From positions 1 to 64,000 of the forward strand of contig NZ_CP034910.1 of NCBI RefSeq assembly GCF_008932245.1: a DNA stretch of 64,000 nt. The letters are read 5' to 3'. The notes under the pieces were generated by a model that saw only the letters and a program-made list of their open reading frames with translations, was not told the origin of the DNA and did no database searches. Within the stretch, counting starts at the first letter, position 1. The number at the start of each line of letters is the position of its first letter. Shown here in pieces: positions 62,413 through 64,000 of this stretch. This DNA comes from Sinorhizobium alkalisoli. GTDB lineage: Bacteria > Pseudomonadota > Alphaproteobacteria > Rhizobiales > Rhizobiaceae. The position numbers and the translations under genes were made by a program.

Positions 62413-63300
62413 ATGGCACCCAGGGCAAGTTGGAAAGGCTATCTGAGACTGAGCCTCGTAAGCTGTCCCGTACGGCTTTACCCGGCCACTTCGACGAGCG
62501 ATCGCATCGCCTTCAATCAATTGCACAAAGACACGCACAACCGGATCAATATGAAACCGGTCGATCCGGAACTGGGACTCGTCGAGCGCTCCGATCTCGT
62601 CAAGGGCTACGAATACGAGGACAAGAAATACATCATCATCGAGGATTCCGACCTGGAAAGCGTCAAAATCGAATCCAACCACACGATGAATATCGAGGCC
62701 TTCGTCGAGGAAGAGACCGTGGACGTCATCTACCGCGACGCGCCTTATTACCTGGCCCCGGACGGGGCAATGGCGGAGGAGACCTTCATTGTTCTGCGCG
62801 AGGCGCTGCGCAGGACCGGCAAGCTCGCAATAGCACGCCTCGTGCTCTCGAGCCGCGAGCGCGTCGTCACCATCGGTCCGCGCGAGACCGGCATGTTCGT
62901 CTGCACCCTGCGCAACCCGAATGAGGTGCGCGGCACGGCCGATTACTTCGGCAACATCCCCGTCGGCAATCCCGATCCGGAAATGCTCGAGCTTGCAGAG
63001 GCGCTCATCAAGCAGAAAGCCACGGTTTTCGATCCGAAGAACTACGAAGATCGTTATGAGGTGGCGCTGATGAAGATGATCCGCGAGAAGCTCAAGGGCC
63101 ACAAGCCGATCATCGCGGCCGCGCCCGAACGCGGCAACGTCATCAATCTCATGGACGCGCTGAAGGCGAGCCTCTCGCAGGCGAAACCGCCCGCCCCGAG
63201 CAAGAGCAAGGCCAAAGCTGAGCCGGCCTCCCCACAGGCCGCTAAGCCTGCGCCGACCCGGCGGACCGTGTCAAAGCCCGCCGCCAAGAAGAAAGTCTGA
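62413..63300 (+). CDS. ku: Ku protein (bacterial NHEJ)
   Basis: 295 aa. The Ku core (residues 1 to about 250: LSLVSCPVRLYPAT, RINMKPVDPELGLVERSDLVKGYEYE, FVEEETVDVIYRDAPYYLAP, each in part) is followed by a Lys/Ala/Pro-rich tail (about 255-295) as in many bacterial Ku proteins, which contacts DNA. It binds ends as a homodimer and recruits LigD. GGAG precedes the ATG at 62413. Its stop overlaps the next start. Confidence 0.95.
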   Translation: MAPRASWKGYLRLSLVSCPVRLYPATSTSDRIAFNQLHKDTHNRINMKPVDPELGLVERSDLVKGYEYEDKKYIIIEDSDLESVKIESNHTMNIEAFVEEETVDVIYRDAPYYLAPDGAMAEETFIVLREALRRTGKLAIARLVLSSRERVVTIGPRETGMFVCTLRNPNEVRGTADYFGNIPVGNPDPEMLELAEALIKQKATVFDPKNYEDRYEVALMKMIREKLKGHKPIIAAAPERGNVINLMDALKASLSQAKPPAPSKSKAKAEPASPQAAKPAPTRRTVSKPAAKKKV

Positions 63301-64000
63301 TGGTGGTCGCAGGCCAGATATTCGGCACAGTCGGCGCGATTTCCTCATTCCCACGACGGCTGCTCGCGAAAGAGGTCGAGCGGCAAGGCGGGCATCTACG
63401 GCGCGGAGTCACGCGTCAGACGGCTTGCGTGGTCTTTGGCCGCGGTCTGCTGGCAAAGGCAACGGAAGCGGACATTCAGGCGCGTGTCGAACGCGAAGCC
63501 GGAGAGAGCCGGCGCCTCCTCAGCGAGAACGGCTTGCTGCGGCTTCTCGGCCTGGCGACGGCGACGGAAACATCGGCGCTGACGCGGCAATCGCTGATCG
63601 ATCAGTCGAGCCTGCCGCCGCGCCTCTTCCACCTCCTCTCGCTGTTCGACGCCTTCGAGCACGACAGCGAGCCCTATTCGTTCCGCGACCTGATCCTTGC
63701 CCGCAAATATGCCGGGCTGGTCGCGAGCGGTGCCGGGTGGAGCGCAATCGTCCGCTCCGTGCACCGTTCCGGGCAAATCGCATCTCTGACTGCGCTCTCG
63801 CTTCACCACAAAGGCAACGATGCGATCTACGCGCGTCGTGCCGAGGGCTTGAGCGAGCTCGACGGGCAATTGCTGCTTGACCTCGAGGCCCCGGACGAAC
63901 TGGCGCTCGAAGAGCTTTTTGCCGAAGCCGAAGCGGCCGAAGAGGCGGGCGACTACGACGAGGCGGCGGCGATCTACCGGCGCTACCTCGCCATCGATCG
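63300..64000 (+). CDS. BRCT-MerR-like-TPR fusion protein, partial (runs off window)
   Basis: An open frame of 233 codons from an ATG overlapping the ku stop (tgATG) to the end of the window, with no stop. The first 55 or so residues (GQIFGTVGAISSFPRRLLAK, VERQGGHLRRGVTRQTACVV, in part) fit a BRCT domain. A MerR-type helical segment follows (DAFEHDSEPYSFRDLILARK near 125-145). An acidic linker then leads to a TPR-like unit (AEEAGDYDEAAAIYRRYLAI). The protein would bind DNA and partners. Coupling to ligD-ku suggests a part in end-joining or its control. No symbol is assigned. Confidence 0.8.
   Translation, partial: MVVAGQIFGTVGAISSFPRRLLAKEVERQGGHLRRGVTRQTACVVFGRGLLAKATEADIQARVEREAGESRRLLSENGLLRLLGLATATETSALTRQSLIDQSSLPPRLFHLLSLFDAFEHDSEPYSFRDLILARKYAGLVASGAGWSAIVRSVHRSGQIASLTALSLHHKGNDAIYARRAEGLSELDGQLLLDLEAPDELALEELFAEAEAAEEAGDYDEAAAIYRRYLAID

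Noticed and set aside
1..64000. tRNA, rRNA or intact insertion sequence
   Set aside because: No cloverleaf, rRNA signature or transposase was recognised on either strand; a covariance-model search was not possible.

Overview
The window is GC-rich, densely coded DNA of an alphaproteobacterium of the order Hyphomicrobiales (Rhizobiales). The gene set (a complete minCDE operon outside a housekeeping context, a polysaccharide cluster, acid-sugar and allantoin/glyoxylate catabolism, ligD-ku, DUF930, DUF6064) fits a Sinorhizobium/Ensifer secondary replicon of the pSymB (chromid) type. That assignment is inference from gene content. No rRNA, tRNA, CRISPR array, replication genes or intact insertion sequence was seen.

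Layout. (1) 0.1-15.8 kb: a surface-polysaccharide locus. Minus-strand genes run wzx-like flippase, GNAT-like protein, Wzz/ExoP-like co-polymerase, Wzy-like polymerase/ligase, polysaccharide deacetylase, two GT4 transferases, VanZ-like protein, GT2 transferase, a secreted glycoside hydrolase and a KpsC-like protein. A divergent pair encodes a PrmC-like methyltransferase and a second GNAT-like protein that is a paralogue of the first. (2) 16-20.5 kb: a luciferase-like oxidoreductase, an unknown protein, minC-minD-minE with a terminator, and a HemG-like flavodoxin. (3) 20.5-25.4 kb: a compact four-gene operon of asparagine-synthetase-like amidotransferase, acyl carrier protein, AMP-forming ligase and NadE-like synthetase. 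This is the best candidate here for an undescribed biosynthetic system. (4) 25.4-29.5 kb: a mixed region with two small candidate genes, a YdeI-like protein, a frameshifted VOC gene, an aldo/keto reductase and a DUF6064 membrane protein.

(5) 29.5-43.1 kb: a tetronate (L-threonate/D-erythronate) catabolic region. One block is gntR-denD-SDR-ABC transporter (ATPase, Tat-exported binding protein, two permeases). The other is lacI-otnC, divergent from an MFS transporter followed by ltnD-otnI-otnK. Three copies of a 14-bp palindrome lie on the MFS promoter and are the probable LacI operators. An inverted pair of about 43-bp palindromic repeats brackets ltnD-otnI-otnK. The expected end product is dihydroxyacetone phosphate.

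(6) 43.3-51.3 kb: a metal-associated island in decay. Intact genes are a DUF305 protein, a c-type cytochrome, a Met-rich LTXXQ protein, DUF2933, an FtsX-type permease and an HlyD-type adaptor. Between them lie relics of a His-rich periplasmic protein, a YqaA/DedA protein, and copper-ATPase HMA and YHS domains, plus a UbiB-like fragment. (7) 51.5-59.9 kb: a DUF930 protein, then gcl-hyi-glxR-ttuD-allA divergent from an IclR regulator and an AllE-like ureidoglycine aminohydrolase. Together these would turn ureide-derived glyoxylate into phosphoglycerate. (8) 59.9-64 kb: ligD and ku (non-homologous end joining), coupled to a gene that runs off the window and encodes a BRCT, MerR-like and TPR fusion.
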